Origin: a virus
Direction: 5' to 3' (one strand)
IMG/VR virus record: IMGVR_UViG_3300022745_000152
Coordinates: 1-22,243 of that record
Length of the DNA stretch: 22,243 nt
In this document: in pieces, positions 21,754 through 22,243 of the stretch
How the letters are laid out: the number at the start of each line of letters is the position of its first letter
How positions within the stretch are numbered: position 1 is the stretch's first letter
The notes under the pieces: model-generated
Told to the model about the DNA's origin: nothing
Databases searched by the model: none
The model's input: the letters and a program-made list of their open reading frames with translations, nothing else
Translations under genes and position numbers: made by a program

Positions 21754-21855
21754 TTAGCTGTGGGTGAGGACGCCCACCCGGTCAAGCACGAACAGCGCGC
21801 CGGTGAGGCCGCCGCCGAGAAAACCGATCAGGCCGGCCACGAGAACGTAAAGCAT
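21754..21855 (-). CDS. Very short single-TM protein (33 aa)
   Basis: A 33-residue frame begins MLYVLVAGLIGFLGGGLTGA and ends DRVGVLTHS, a single glycine-rich transmembrane segment. TGGAG precedes the ATG by eight bases, and the reading frame ends 12 bases before the holin-like gene. It is not found by length cut-offs that most gene callers use. It could be a second holin or antiholin; the sequence does not decide. Confidence 0.6.
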   Translation of the reverse strand: MLYVLVAGLIGFLGGGLTGALFVLDRVGVLTHS

Positions 21856-21888
21856 CGCTCGAGCTCCAGGCAGGTAGAAGGCAAGTCT

Positions 21889-21918
21889 ATAATAAGTTCA
21901 GCGGCCCCGTACACCCAA
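21889..21918 (-). promoter_or_regulatory. Weak promoter candidate for the lysis module
   Basis: On the minus strand TTGGGT (21918-21913) is followed by an 18-base spacer and TATTAT (21894-21889), in an AT-rich patch at the end of the preceding gene. The start would lie close to 21882, giving a short leader to the 33-aa protein. The -35 box is poor, and read-through from upstream is equally possible. Confidence 0.3.
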
Positions 21919-22243
21919 AACTAGGTCCTCCAGGGTGATGGGCTTGTCGGCCTGAACGGCACCGCCTTCCGCGTACAGCGGCACGCCGGCCCCCAGCTCA
22001 TCGCGAAGACGCTTGAAGGTGTCGCGCATGGACTCGGAGATGCGGAGGCCGGGGACGTCGGCGCCGGGTCCTTCAGCCCCAGGGACACGAAGAGCTCCCA
22101 TACCACTATAGACCGGGTTCCACCCCGCCCCCTCCAGCCGCGTCGTCGTCAGCAGCGCCTTGGGATCCTCGCCATAGGCCCGGGCAAAGCGCCTGGCGGC
22201 GTCCTCGACGACGCCGTTGGGGCCGTAGACGTTGTGGTACATG
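21898..22243 (-). CDS. C-terminal part of an unidentified gene (partial)
   Basis: A frame that enters the window from the right; the Met at 22242 is probably internal. It contains MYHNVYGPNGVVEDAARRFA, LEGAGWNPVYSGMGALRV and LRISESMRDTFKRLRDEL, and ends GGAVQADKPITLEDLVLG then VRGR. The end text with EGGAV resembles C-terminal tails of phage virion or internal proteins, but I cannot assign a family. Its stop codon lies 42 bases before the first lysis gene. Confidence 0.65.
   Translation of the reverse strand, partial: MYHNVYGPNGVVEDAARRFARAYGEDPKALLTTTRLEGAGWNPVYSGMGALRVPGAEGPGADVPGLRISESMRDTFKRLRDELGAGVPLYAEGGAVQADKPITLEDLVLGVRGR

Noticed and set aside
1-22243. CRISPR arrays, tRNA genes and insertion sequences
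   Set aside because: I looked for regularly spaced repeats, tRNA-like cloverleaf ends and transposase motifs and saw none. A dedicated scan would be needed to exclude weak tRNA candidates.

Overview
The window is a late-gene block of a GC-rich tailed bacteriophage, most probably a short-tailed (podovirus-like) phage of a Gram-negative host. It carries a very long portal protein with a Gln-rich C-terminal coiled coil, a scaffold, an HK97-type capsid protein, two adaptor-type head-tail connectors, a P22 gp10-like stabilisation protein and tail fibres. No tape-measure, sheath or tube genes are visible. A Gram-negative host is inferred from the lipoprotein, the muramidase endolysin with small membrane proteins, and a heptosyltransferase-like enzyme. 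No terminase, polymerase, integrase, tRNA or CRISPR array is visible. I know no specific phage that this matches.

All genes but one lie on the minus strand, so transcription runs from high to low coordinates. From the right: the C-terminus of an unidentified gene (to 21898); a lysis region of eight tiny overlapping genes plus a GH108 endolysin (21855-19589); a 174-aa protein and the portal (19555-16257); a small basic protein; a lone plus-strand gene with its own promoter (15722-16018); then a 58-aa protein, a GroES-like co-chaperonin, an N4 gp49/Sf6 gp66-family protein, the scaffold, two structural proteins and the major capsid protein (15678-11654). Next come a decoration-type protein, a GT9-like glycosyltransferase and the tail module: adaptor, zinc-ribbon-like protein, second adaptor, Ser/Gly/Thr-repeat fibre, glycine-rich adhesin and stabilisation protein (11601-2613). 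Last are two structural proteins separated by a free-standing GIY-YIG homing endonuclease (2302-1).

Genes are packed with ATGA/TTGA/TGATG overlaps and there are almost no intergenic gaps. The scaffold, portal, capsid and decoration proteins form the procapsid, and the GroES-like protein probably helps the capsid protein fold through host GroEL. Adaptors and stabilisation protein close the packaged head, and the fibre and glycine-rich adhesin probably bind the receptor. The small membrane proteins, lipoprotein and endolysin should lyse the cell.

Four things break the regular pattern. They are (i) the low-GC homing endonuclease, whose low GC continues into the downstream gene; (ii) the GT9-like enzyme, with an unusual N-terminal region and a 12-bp perfect hairpin near its start; (iii) the plus-strand 80-aa gene with a divergent promoter region; and (iv) a discoidin-like segment inside the larger adaptor. 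Several start codons are TTG or GTG (portal, GroES, glycosyltransferase, glycine-rich adhesin, large adaptor).
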